Source of the DNA: an uncultured Clostridium sp.
Lineage (GTDB): Bacteria; Bacillota; Clostridia; TANB77; CAG-508
Length of the DNA: 44,422 nt
Direction of reading: 5' to 3'
NCBI GenBank assembly: GCA_948467495.1
Contig: CAOKEO010000013.1
Span: forward strand, 1 to 44,422
A model generated the notes under the pieces. It saw only the letters and a list, made by a program, of their open reading frames with translations, was not told the origin of the DNA and did not search any database. Shown here piece by piece: positions 29,105 to 38,383 of this stretch. The stretch's first letter is position 1, and each line of letters starts with the position of its first letter. The position numbers were made by a program, and so were the translations under genes.

Positions 29105-30043
29105 TTACATTTTTTTCAAATTCTCTATTTGCGTATATCTCAATAACGCTAGTTCATACTTTTCTCTATGCTGTTTGACAACAGTATCTAAAATGACACC
29201 ACATTGTGCGATAATAATTGCTAGTATCATAATACCAGTTGCTAGTATCGCAGAAGGCATTTTGGTAATATAGCCTGTTCGAATAAATTCCACTATCACT
29301 GGTATGCCAACTAACAATCCCAATAAAACAAACAACAAGGAAAAAATCCAGAAAAATTGACGTGGTTTAAAATCTTTAAACATTTTTACGATGGTTTTTA
29401 TTACTTTCATTCCATCACTTACCGTATTTAATTTGGATTCACTTCCTTCTGGTCGGTCTCTATAAACAATTGGAATTTCTTTTATGATGAATTTTTTGTC
29501 TAAAGCATGTAATGACATCTCTGTTTCAATTTCAAATTTCGGACTTAATACAGGCATGTTTTTCACAAATATTTTATTAAATACACGGTACCCTGTCATA
29601 ATATCTTTTAAATTTGTCTTAAATGCTACATTAATGGCTTTTCTTACTAACTGATTACCGAACTCGTGAAAATGCCTTTTATTTTCTTTTTGATACGTTC
29701 CATTGGTTAGCCTGTCCCCTATTGCCATATCTGCTTGTCCGTTTACAACTGGTTCAATTAATTTATGCACTTCTTCTGCTGGATAGGTATCATCTCCATC
29801 TACCATTACATAAATATCAGCATCAATATCACGAAACATACTTCTGACAACGTTTCCTTTTCCTTGTCTGTATTCATATTTTACAATTGCTCCATTTGCT
29901 TCTGCAATTTGTGCTGTCTTATCTTTTGAGTTATTGTCATAAACATAAATTTCTGCTTGAGGCAATTCCTTTTTAAAATCCTTAATTACTTTTTCTATAG
30001 TTTGTTCTTCATTATAACATGGTATTAATACAGCTGTTTTCAT
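29105..30043 (-). CDS. GT2 glycosyltransferase, dolichol-P-mannose-synthase-like
   Basis: 312 residues. It starts KTAVLIPCYNEEQTIEKV, with VYDNNSKDKTAQIA and the metal motif MVDGDDTYPAEE near 92. Two C-terminal membrane segments (about 230-250 and 262-285) indicate a polyprenyl-phosphate glycosyltransferase. The ATG at 30043 sits just after GGAGGGAAAAGATAG; the ATG at 30061 would place that site inside the gene. No close partners; the lysozyme gene follows 88 bases on. It probably contributes a lipid-linked sugar to surface polymers. Confidence 0.88.
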   Translation of the reverse strand: MKTAVLIPCYNEEQTIEKVIKDFKKELPQAEIYVYDNNSKDKTAQIAEANGAIVKYEYRQGKGNVVRSMFRDIDADIYVMVDGDDTYPAEEVHKLIEPVVNGQADMAIGDRLTNGTYQKENKRHFHEFGNQLVRKAINVAFKTNLKDIMTGYRVFNKIFVKNMPVLSPKFEIETEMSLHALDKKFIIKEIPIVYRDRPEGSESKLNTVSDGMKVIKTIVKMFKDFKPRQFFWIFSLLFVLLGLLVGIPVIVEFIRTGYITKMPSAILATGIMILAIIIAQCGVILDTVVKQHREKYELALLRYTQIENLKKM

Positions 30044-30153
30044 TCTATCTTTTCCCTCCATTTTTATTTTGCCTCTATTATATTATAAACTTCTTGAAAT
30101 AGCAAGATTTTTCTACTTTATCTTTCATTTTTCCTTTATGCTTAAAAATTCAA

Positions 30154-30185
30154 TCTAAGTGACAACTTGTAAGTTGTCGCTTAGA
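30154..30185 (-). terminator. Hairpin terminator overlapping the RhuM-like stop codon
   Basis: Stem TCTAAGTGACAAC / GTTGTCGCTTAGA with a short loop; on the minus strand it is followed by TTGAATTTTTAAG. The TAA of the pseudogene (30181-30183) lies inside the stem. Confidence 0.65.
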
Positions 30186-31260
30186 TGTTATTTAATTTTT
30201 TTGTTTCTGTTACTAACTCATCAAAGTCTGAAATATAATTTTTGTCTTGTATAACTCTATATTTCTCAAATTCTGTTTCAGCATGTAATTTTGCCATTTC
30301 AGTTGATATTCTTCCATTATCTTTCAAGATATTATAATCCCATAATGTTAAAAATCCATTTAATCGTTCTTCCCAGTCTGCCATTGTCATTGGAATATGT
30401 CTTATTGCTTGCATTTCTGCTAAATCTAAATAGGCTGAAACTAATCTTTCAAGTTGTCCAATTTCAGTTTCTGATAAATAATTTTTTGCAATAACTACAT
30501 CATATTTATGCATTTTTCTACTTGGTGCTCCATTCCAAGATGTTAGTCCCATATTTTCTTTTTTATGGTCTGCTCTATTATAAACAATTTCTACTGCTGT
30601 GTTTCCTGAAACAGCATAATGTAATTTATTTTGAACAGAAGTAAAAAATCTAATTGTTGATTTTGCAGTTTTATCATAGTCTATTGATGTAGCATAAATG
30701 TCTGTAATCTTTTGATAAAATTTTCTTTCTGACATTCTTATTTCTCGTATTCTTTCTAACTGTTCTTCAAAATACTTTTCAGTTAAAATTGAACCTCCAT
30801 TTTTCAAACGTTCATCATCCATTACCCAACCTTTTATAGTATAATCTTTAACTATCTATTAGCCCATTTTCTAAACTGAATTGCTTTTTCATTATCAACT
30901 TTAAATCCAATTGCAATTATCATTTGCAAATTGTAATGAGCAATATTTCTTGAAACTTCTCTATTTCCTTCTTTTTCAACTATTCGAAAATTTCGAATAG
31001 TTGAATCTTTAATTAACTCTTTATCTTCATATATTTTCTTTATATGATAATTTATTGTATTTAATTCAACACTATAAACAGTAGCCAACATTTTTTGTGT
31101 TAGCCAAATATTTTCATCTTCATATCGAACCTCTATTGCCTTTAGATTATCTCCAGTTGCTGCTATATATGTTAAGTATTCAGCTGTACTCGAACGAATA
31201 AGACTATCTTCCTTATTTTTCTCAAATAAATCTCTCCAATCTATACTTATTTTATTTCCA
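30181..31260 (-). pseudogene. RhuM-like protein, frameshifted remnant
   Basis: Homologous to the RhuM 'virulence protein' family of phage- and island-borne genes. The N-terminal part (to about 30852) shows ENIWLTQKMLA, TIRNFRIVEKEG and AIGFKVDNEKAIQFRKWANR, then TAG. The C-terminal part (30822-30181) resumes with the expected GWVMDDERLKNGG and runs to the family end. One base is missing between AGA and TAG, so the defect needs a -1 shift and is not at CGG. There is also no good start: the reading frame opens at a TAA near 31275 without an ATG before the conserved N-terminus. It looks like a true decayed gene and is a useful contrast to the CGG sites. Confidence 0.8.
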
Positions 31261-31308
31261 AAACTATTGTTTGCATTTTATAATAAAATAATTGCTATGT
31301 CAATATTT

Positions 31309-31446
31309 TTAGTTAAATTTATGTAATATACTTCTTTCCCCAAAATTCATATCTGCTATATTTAATCTTGTAAGTTCTCCAACTCTCATACCAGTTGATA
31401 TTAATAGTTCTAATATTGCTAAATCTCTTACATTTGCTATAATATT
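31309..31446 (-). pseudogene. Tyrosine recombinase (XerC/integrase) fragment
   Basis: About 45 residues, RDLAILELLISTGMRVGEL and following LNIADMNF, match the segment around the first catalytic Arg of tyrosine recombinases (usual form RDxAILELLYxTGLRVSEL). The rest of the enzyme, including the H-x-x-R and Tyr motifs, is absent. It marks old mobile DNA in this island. Confidence 0.7.
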
Positions 31447-31464
31447 CTTTGAATTTGTATGACT

Positions 31465-31737
31465 CTATGAGATAATTGTTTGAGTCAATATAAAATAGTT
31501 CAATAATACAATTTGGAAATACTCGAGCAGCTGGATAAGTACCAATATAAAATCTAAACCATAATGGCCAAATTCTCTAATGATACTAAAAATATCTAAC
31601 ACTGCTTCTTCATCATATTTGAACGTCTCATATTGCACATAGCCACCGTCAAACCACTCTCTTTCCACTTTGATAAAAAGTGAAGAATCACATACTCCTT
31701 TGACAGTGGTTTTTAGTTCCCTTGCTTTTGCCTCATA
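31465..31737 (-). pseudogene. Unrecognised gene remnant
   Basis: A stretch that reads VSYEAKARELKTTVKGVCDS and continues through EREWFDGGYVQYETFKYDEE to a TAG at 31465. It has no convincing start with a ribosome binding site and degenerates into hydrophobic sequence at the end. It continues in the same frame, across the TAG, into the recombinase fragment, so the two remnants may have been joined by a deletion. Function unknown. Confidence 0.4.
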
Positions 31738-31751
31738 CGAGACTAACTATA

Positions 31752-31788
31752 TTGTGTTTCGATTATACTATAAAAGACAGATAATTTT
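31752..31788 (-). repeat. Direct repeat with promoter-like -10, copy 1
   Basis: TTGTGTTTCGATTATACTATAAAAGACAG... is about 85% identical to 32231-32267. On the minus strand it contains TATAAT (31762-31767). It could be a duplicated promoter segment or target-site scar. Confidence 0.45.
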
Positions 31789-31826
31789 CTACTTAATTAT
31801 CTGCCTTACTTAATGTAATCTATAAA

Positions 31827-32147
31827 TTACATTAGATTAAAAAAATGCCCTACAACTCCAATAATACTTCCTAAAATGATAGACATAATTGTCATTGCTA
31901 TTGGACTTTTTTTATCTTCTTTTGCTACTAGAATAATTACTGGAATAGCCATAAGTATAGAAACAACTCCACCTCTTAACCACCACAGATTTTCAAACCA
32001 ATTAACTCCAAAGATAACAAAAGGAATTATTAAATAATATACAAATGCTGATAATGTTGAGTATTTATCAACTTTCATCTTAATCATTGGTAATACATCT
32101 ATTACTCCTACAACTATTCCAATCAATAATGTTAATAAGAAATTCAT
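31827..32147 (-). CDS. Small membrane protein, unknown
   Basis: 106 residues with four hydrophobic segments separated by short charged loops (MKVDKYST, AKEDKKSPIA). Start ATG is 6 bases after GAGGAGGTGAAA. A hairpin (TAATGTAAT/ATTACATTA) covers the stop codon and should end the transcript. A promoter-like extended -10 lies about 95 bases upstream. It lies between decayed island sequence and a small monooxygenase-like gene. Function unknown. Confidence 0.7.
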   Translation of the reverse strand: MNFLLTLLIGIVVGVIDVLPMIKMKVDKYSTLSAFVYYLIIPFVIFGVNWFENLWWLRGGVVSILMAIPVIILVAKEDKKSPIAMTIMSIILGSIIGVVGHFFNLM

Positions 32148-32230
32148 TTATTTCACCTCCTCGTATAATATGTTTATAAGGTTTATTTAAGATGAATTTT
32201 ATAAACATATTCTTTCTACAAATTATTATC

Positions 32231-32267
32231 TTGTATTTCGATTATATCATAAAAGACAAGTAATTTT
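32231..32267 (-). promoter_or_regulatory. Direct repeat copy 2 with extended -10 promoter
   Basis: On the minus strand it reads TGATATAAT (TG-N-TATAAT, extended -10; TATAAT at 32241-32246). It is well placed to drive the gene at 31827-32147. There is no clear -35 box. It matches the copy at 31752-31788. Confidence 0.45.
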
Positions 32268-32272
32268 TAAAT

Positions 32273-32572
32273 CTAATACTTTTTTATTAGTTTTGAAATT
32301 AATGCTTTACAAGTATTCATTTGAATGCAAGCATAAAAATTATTAGTTACTTCTTTACCTTTTCCGATTGTTGTCGCATTATTTGCATCTTCTTCTGTTT
32401 CCCAAAGAACGAAATCAGTCCATATATCTCCTTGTAAATAATGTTCCCAAGAAATAAATCCTTTCGCCTTAGAAATAATTTCATCATGTAATTTTTGTGT
32501 TAATTCTATAAATTGTTCTTCACTTGCACCCTTTTTAAGTTTATACGAAAATATCCATGCTGTTTTATCCAT
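32273..32572 (-). CDS. Putative ABM-like dimeric alpha-beta-barrel protein
   Basis: 99 residues. The pattern KTAWIFSYKLKKG..., EQFIELTQKLHDEI, FISWEHYLQGD and FVLWETEEDANN resembles the antibiotic-biosynthesis-monooxygenase / EthD-like ferredoxin fold, with alternating strands and two helices. No catalytic residue can be assigned. ATG after AGAGGAGAG. It may be a small oxidase, a heme-related protein or a binding protein. Confidence 0.6.
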   Translation of the reverse strand: MDKTAWIFSYKLKKGASEEQFIELTQKLHDEIISKAKGFISWEHYLQGDIWTDFVLWETEEDANNATTIGKGKEVTNNFYACIQMNTCKALISKLIKKY

Positions 32573-32616
32573 ATATAAATCTCTCCTCTATAGTTTATTA
32601 TAAATTTTTCAACTTA

Positions 32617-34491
32617 CTATCTGCCTTTTTTCACCCCATATAGCATCCAAGCAATTACAAAAGGTAAAACTAACATAACAGGTTGCATATATCTTACAAA
32701 AGCATTAACAGGAGAAGCTGTACATACTAGTACTACCACATATAACGGTACCAATACTGTCATTTCTCTTTTCCTTTTAAAATACCATAATATAAAAGTC
32801 ACAACAAGCAATCCCCAAGTATAAAAACCACAACTAAATAGTAACCCTATTCCAGGCATATTTCTTAAAGTATGAAGACCACGTTCTATTGCTTGCCTAT
32901 TATCTTTTGTATCTGGCATAAACTCAATCACAAAATGGTTCACATTAATATGTTCTGGTATATCAATTGTAAATTGGGCAAAACTATCTTTGTTCTCGGT
33001 TTTATTCGGAAAATAATAGCCATAGGATGAATTCATCGTTGCCTCAAAATAAACAGCTGGATGCTTTAAAAACATGTGAAACCATAAAATAAAATAATTT
33101 TTTAAATCATCCTTTGTCGCTGTTGTTTGTTTGTATTTTCCTTTAACATAATCTACTATTTCTGGATTGTAATTTTCTTTGATGTCTTTTATCGCTATAA
33201 TTTTATCAATCGTATTTTCTTCTTCCTCTGTTAAATCATATTCCATAACATATCTTGCCGTTTGTTGAAAAGGAATCGAAAGTGCCTCTGCCACACTTCC
33301 TTTTTTAATATCATTTGCTTGTATGTAAATTTTTGTAGCCATCATACAAAAAACAATTGCCAAAATGGAAGTTGCGATTATTTTTATTCTTTCTACTTTT
33401 TTCACTGCCATTGCCAAAAAAGGAAAAGTAAACAAAATAATGAAAATGCCATTGTTTCTAAATAAATAAACAAAAATCATAGCTAGCCAATAAACAAACC
33501 AATCCTTTGTATTTATTTTTCCGTTTGTCACAATAAATTTCATACTAAATATCACATACAAAAGCATTGCCATGGAAAAATAAATATCTTTTACCTCTGT
33601 GTAGAAATGAATTGGCCAAATCGGAAAAAATGCAAAAAATACAAATAAAGCATATTTTATTTTTTTACTTTTGGTTAGTTGATAACACTCATGAATCGAA
33701 TAACTTAATAATATGGCTCCTAAACACACTTGAAAAATAGTATTGCAAAAAATTCCTAAATTATCATTTCCCAAGTAAAAAGAACCTATTTTCATAAATG
33801 TTCCAAAAAGAATCGTCGGTAAAATCGGATGATGTGTTGTCCAGCCAATTTCTCCTAAATATTGTTCTATTTCAAATAAGGAATCCATATTCATGGTACC
33901 TGGATAGAAGATAATAAGATATGGTAACCAAGCAATCAGAAAGTATAAGGTATATCGTAAAATAGGATGTCGGTTAAAAAATTTAGTTTTATTTACTTTC
34001 TCTTTGCTTTCTTTTTGTGGTTTCTCTGTCTCATCTTTTAACTTTAATAGTAAAAAGGTCAAGATATTTTGAAATAGACATACATAACCAATCATATTAA
34101 TAGCAGAAATCAGCATTTGAAATTTTCCATAAAATATCAAATCCCAACTGTTAATATGAAAAAAGCTATTACCAAATACCATAAAAAAGGCAAAAATGAA
34201 TCCTCCCACCAAAGTAATTCGTGTCAGTCTTTTATCTTCCCTATTTTCTTTTTTCTGACTAACTTGAAAATAAAAATAAGCAAGCAACAACAATAGAATA
34301 GCACTATTTACGCCATAGGCTTTTTCATAATTTAATCCTAATTTAACAATAGGCATGATAATTGCATCATTGGTATCTATCACCGAATGTGCCGCTTCAT
34401 CTGTTATAATTTGATTGGCAGTAGAAATGGCAAGCACTGTAAAAAATGCAGCTATGACACAAATTACCTTCTTATTTATTTTTTGTAACAT
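32617..34491 (-). CDS. Large polytopic membrane protein, DUF6020-like
   Basis: About 624 residues with a dozen or more membrane segments. The central region YPGTMNMDSLFEIEQYLG, TTHHPILPTILFGTF and HFYTEVKDIYFSM is typical of DUF6020 proteins, thought from their topology to be GT-C-type glycosyltransferases or polymerases of surface polysaccharides. ATG at 34491 after AAAGGGGAT; a start at 34515 would overlap the previous gene. It is the last gene of a run with the proteins at 34512 and 36435. It probably acts on lipid-linked sugars at the outer membrane face. Confidence 0.75.
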   Translation of the reverse strand: MLQKINKKVICVIAAFFTVLAISTANQIITDEAAHSVIDTNDAIIMPIVKLGLNYEKAYGVNSAILLLLLAYFYFQVSQKKENREDKRLTRITLVGGFIFAFFMVFGNSFFHINSWDLIFYGKFQMLISAINMIGYVCLFQNILTFLLLKLKDETEKPQKESKEKVNKTKFFNRHPILRYTLYFLIAWLPYLIIFYPGTMNMDSLFEIEQYLGEIGWTTHHPILPTILFGTFMKIGSFYLGNDNLGIFCNTIFQVCLGAILLSYSIHECYQLTKSKKIKYALFVFFAFFPIWPIHFYTEVKDIYFSMAMLLYVIFSMKFIVTNGKINTKDWFVYWLAMIFVYLFRNNGIFIILFTFPFLAMAVKKVERIKIIATSILAIVFCMMATKIYIQANDIKKGSVAEALSIPFQQTARYVMEYDLTEEEENTIDKIIAIKDIKENYNPEIVDYVKGKYKQTTATKDDLKNYFILWFHMFLKHPAVYFEATMNSSYGYYFPNKTENKDSFAQFTIDIPEHINVNHFVIEFMPDTKDNRQAIERGLHTLRNMPGIGLLFSCGFYTWGLLVVTFILWYFKRKREMTVLVPLYVVVLVCTASPVNAFVRYMQPVMLVLPFVIAWMLYGVKKGR

Positions 34492-34511
34492 TTTGATTAT
34501 CCCCTTTTTTT

Positions 34512-36447
34512 TCAATTTACTTTAAATATTTTATATGAATGATTCTCATATATTTTCTCAAAACCTTCTAATTCATGAATGGTAAAGATATATTTTACGT
34601 CTAATGTTTCTAAATCTTTTTGTGTTAAATTTACCTCAAATAAGTCAGGTTGTATTAATCGAAATTTTTCCTTTCCATTCTCTTCTTCCACAAAATTAAC
34701 ATTAATATGAGCATAGCGATTATACACTTCTTCTTGTGTTTTTTCGGTATCTAGCAAATGCCATTTTTCCATATCTGGATAGGTATTGGTTGAATTAATC
34801 ACAGGAACACCTGCCATTAGGATATAATTTGGCATAGGAAATCCAGTTCCTTCTACAATCCACTTTCCTGCCTCTTTTTCATTAATACTTTGTACTTGTT
34901 TTATGATTTCACTCTCATAGATAACATCAACACCCTTTTGTATTGGATTGACAATCGCTCCGAGATACCAGCATAACAGGAACCATTCCACAAGCGAATA
35001 AAATATTAGCATACTTTGCTTTGTACCTTAATACAAAATAGAATAAATAGATACACATTAGAACCATTGCCACTAACATTTTCTTTGATACATATTCTGC
35101 ATTGTAGGATTTACATAGAATTCCCATGACAACACTGAAACCCACAGAAATAAGAATTGCCCATTTTCTAGAAAATGGCTCTTGGCTAATGGTTAATGCT
35201 CTTATTAAAATTAGAATATCTAAAAAACCAACTGCTAAAAGGGTTCTCATTGCCATAGAGTGATTTAATAACGTGATTTTTGCTATTATTTTAGGAAATC
35301 CTACGATACACCAAACGCTAAGAAAAACATATACCAGCAATAATAGTATTAGTAGTAAATCTTTCTTCTTTTCTTTCCACATAGCTACCATGGATAAAAT
35401 AATCCCCATCGGAAACAATCCAAACATAACTTCTATGTAAGTATGGGCACTGGTTAAGTCATTTCCTTTTAAAGGAATAAATATATTCATCATGTAATCA
35501 AAATAGTTAAAAAAGGTACCTCCACCTGTCTCCTCATTTCTGGTACCCGGATAAACCGTATTCATAACTGCTTTTATGGTATCTAACGATTGTGAAAAAA
35601 TATAGAACATACACCCTGCGAATAAACCAATTGCTAATACAATGGATATTATATCTTTGTAATTTATGCTACATTCTTTTCTATTTTTAACAATGACCCA
35701 TATGGCTAAAGCTAGAAAAACATAAAACATTGGTATTTGCCATGCTGGATATAATACCATAACATAGCCTCCCGCACAGATTACCATTCCCAATAAATAG
35801 ATTGCTCTTTTCTTTAAATCTGTTGTTGTCATATATTTTTCTAATAATACAATTGCCAATCCTCCAAAAACAAATAATTCAACAATCCCATTAATTGCAA
35901 ACCACCACTGTATCATAGGTGCTAATGTAATCATAATAGCAGCTAGTAAAGATAGCAATTTATTCTTTTTAGTCAAAATCATAGCTAATTCAAACATAAC
36001 TAAAAATAATGCTATCCCTCTACCACACCAAAAAAAGGATAGACCTTTTGCAATTCCTAAAAACAAAAAGCCTAACTGAAATGGTCTAAAAATCTGCATC
36101 CAATTTAGAGTTGGCAATCCATATATCATAAAGACATCGGTATTGCCTCCTCGTATTAAATCACTAAAATAATCAAATCCGTCAAAATATTGTGAAAACA
36201 TCATAGGGGTTAAAACAGCCCATTCATCACTTCTGATACTTCTTGGTTTTCCAAATAAGACACCATCTGCCTCAACATTCATACCGCCCCAATTTTTCCA
36301 CATACCAATCGAAGAACCACTAATCTCCAATACAATACATAGTATAAAAATAATCATAGCAATTCCATATCGATATTGGTATAACCACTCTCCCATCTTT
36401 TTTAAGGAAAGAATAGCCTTGTCTAATTGGTTTACTACTTTATCCAA
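34512..36447 (-). CDS. Polytopic membrane protein of the polysaccharide locus, +1 shift at CGG
   Basis: An integral membrane protein of 644 residues once joined. From the TTG at 36447 (8 bases after AGGAGG) about twelve membrane segments run to the end of PVMLVS. CGG at 34960-34962 follows, with a TGA 10 codons on. Skipping the C gives Gly-Ala-Ile-Val-Asn-Pro and continues with an outside domain of about 140 residues (GVDVIYES to YKIFKVN). Proteins of this type commonly place SGLxVNPxxKG after the last membrane helix, so the joined form is expected. Without the shift the last helix is kept but the outside domain is lost. It resembles GT-C / YfhO-like glycosyltransferases; exact function unknown. 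Confidence 0.82.
34959..34962 (-). other. CGG +1 recoding site in a membrane protein gene
   Basis: Sense-strand context is ATG CTG GTA TCT CGG AGC GAT TGT. Skipping one base gives TCT-(C)-GGA GCG ATT GTC, Ser-Gly-Ala-Ile-Val, at the end of the last membrane helix. The zero-frame TGA is 10 codons away. Confidence 0.8.
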
Positions 36448-38126
36448 AATGATTTCCTCCTCTTTGTATCTCTTATCATTTCTATCCCTTTACTCATACT
36501 AATTCCCCAGAAGGCAATTAATAGTGGATAGGCTCCTGATAAATACATATAATACCTCGAATAACAAGCAGTTATATGATTATAAGATACCCCTGCTATT
36601 AATACTAACAAACTACAACCAATACCAGTCAATAATAGCCATATATCTATCATTTGCTTTTTTTCTTTTGCTTTTACTAGTTTTATGGTTATGAAGATAT
36701 AAGCTAAAAGGCTAATACCTGTTACCACTAATCCTAAATGTTGATAAACTTTTCCGATGGTATTTAATCGTTCTACATATTTTTCTGTATATTTAGTTAA
36801 TTCATCTTGCTTACCTTCTGGCATTGGTTCAATGGATAAATCATTGGTAATACCATTGAATTTTCTCGCATTTGCTTCACTTGCCCCATTGACGGTTTCC
36901 ACATCCTTAAAATTAGCAATAAAATAACACGTTTTTGCCATTTCAATTGGTAATTGCATAAAATATTCTTTTTTCCAAGGAGACATTAAAGTAGATGGCA
37001 TAGACATACCTGTTTTTAATTTTCCTTGCTTGATTGCTTCTTGTAATTCATCATAAACTTTTTGATAAAATTCATTTGACATTTGGGCATTCTCATATTT
37101 TCCAGCGTTTTCTACTGCTCCTTTTAAAGCCCACCAAAACCATCCATCTTCTACTTGCGTATCTCCTGGATGTCTATCATTATGATCCCATGCATTTAAC
37201 ATTTCTTCTAATTCTGGTTCTATTGATTTTAAGGTTGGAGAATTTTCATACAATACTTTTATTTTGTTTCTTGTTACTGTAACATATGGTATGTCTTCAT
37301 CTGTTTTAACACGATACATCGTTTTAATGACTTTTCCAAAATAGCCATCATTGATTTCATTGTAAGCATAAATACCATACTTAGCATAATTGACTAATTT
37401 TACGGCTTGTAGAGAAAGAATTAATAGTAACATCGGTAAAATAGCCACCATTAATTTGGTTACTACCTTTCGATTCCATTGTATTTTTTTCCCTTTTCTA
37501 TTTTGAAATAAAATGCTTATGATTAATAGAGTGATAACTACTAGGATAAATGGCAAAATCCATATGCCATCTTCTCTTGTTAGCCATAAAGAAGCTAAGG
37601 TCAGCCCCCCTATAACCGCAAACGGAAGCATACTACTTGCTTTTTTTTCTCTTCTTTGATAACAAGCAAACATACTGCCTATGATAATTAGTACCTGTGC
37701 TAAGGTAATGCCATTCCTATATACTCTTTGCAATGTCCAAAAAGCATAAGATACTGGATTAAACAATAGCAATACATAGATAAAACCTAAAGAAATCTTA
37801 GATTGGAAACTATCTTTTATGGTATAAATAAAATAGATACAAGCTAACACATAAATTACATTCATTATATTGATATAAGAACATCCAAATAGATTAATCA
37901 CTGCCAATAAAAAAGGAAAAAATGGTCCTTTTACTAACACATCACTGGTATAATCACCTAACCAATTTCCTGCTCTTATATTAACTGCCATATTTACCAT
38001 CATATCATCATCATAAATTTGTCCCGGAAGGGCTATGATAGGAATATTAGAAGTTAAGGCTAATCTTACTAGGGCAAGTCCTATCATAAAAATCATGAAT
38101 GCATTATTTTTGATAAATTGTTTCAT
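36435..38126 (-). CDS. Polytopic membrane protein, probable GT-C glycosyltransferase
   Basis: 563 residues, ten or more membrane segments, with a large loop of about 170 residues between two membrane blocks (roughly 255-430). The early loop GQIYDDDMMVN carries acidic residues in the first outer loop, as expected for GT-C enzymes that use polyprenyl-linked sugars. The stop overlaps the TTG start of the next gene by 13 bases, so they are translationally coupled. The ATG lies about 11 bases after GAAAGGAATG. Function is inferred from topology and context only. Confidence 0.72.
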   Translation of the reverse strand: MKQFIKNNAFMIFMIGLALVRLALTSNIPIIALPGQIYDDDMMVNMAVNIRAGNWLGDYTSDVLVKGPFFPFLLAVINLFGCSYINIMNVIYVLACIYFIYTIKDSFQSKISLGFIYVLLLFNPVSYAFWTLQRVYRNGITLAQVLIIIGSMFACYQRREKKASSMLPFAVIGGLTLASLWLTREDGIWILPFILVVITLLIISILFQNRKGKKIQWNRKVVTKLMVAILPMLLLILSLQAVKLVNYAKYGIYAYNEINDGYFGKVIKTMYRVKTDEDIPYVTVTRNKIKVLYENSPTLKSIEPELEEMLNAWDHNDRHPGDTQVEDGWFWWALKGAVENAGKYENAQMSNEFYQKVYDELQEAIKQGKLKTGMSMPSTLMSPWKKEYFMQLPIEMAKTCYFIANFKDVETVNGASEANARKFNGITNDLSIEPMPEGKQDELTKYTEKYVERLNTIGKVYQHLGLVVTGISLLAYIFITIKLVKAKEKKQMIDIWLLLTGIGCSLLVLIAGVSYNHITACYSRYYMYLSGAYPLLIAFWGISMSKGIEMIRDTKRRKSFWIK

Positions 38127-38224
38127 TATTCATCACATTCCTTTCTCAAAAGGTATAACTCTCGTTAGAAAAGATTATTTTTCAACTTTTTCTTGTTTCT
38201 ATTCCAACTAAAATTTTTATATAG

Positions 38225-38370
38225 AAAATTTATTATATTTTTATAAAATAACAAATCGGGGGGACCAGCAAATTATAGAATGTTATCAAATGATATAAAA
38301 ACTTTCATATCATTTGATTTACATTCTATTATGTAGCTGGGAGTTATTTTATAAAAATACTAATAAATTT
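38225..38370. repeat. Foldback element, GGGGACC family, copy 2
   Basis: Arms of about 28 bases (AAAATTTATTATATTTTTAT... and near-complement) enclose CGGGGGGACCAGCAAATTATAGAATG, a CAAATGATAT/ATATCATTTG hairpin, and ACATTCTATTATGTAGCTGGGAG. Paired positions differ from copies at 7396 and 41998 but remain complementary. It ends 14 bases from the stop of the GT2 gene. Confidence 0.8.
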
Positions 38371-38383
38371 TGTTATTACTTAC

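Noticed and set aside
31309-31737. Readthrough of TAG at 31465 joining two remnants into one protein
   Set aside because: The two parts resemble unrelated genes and the recombinase part lacks most of its catalytic domain; decay by deletion is simpler.
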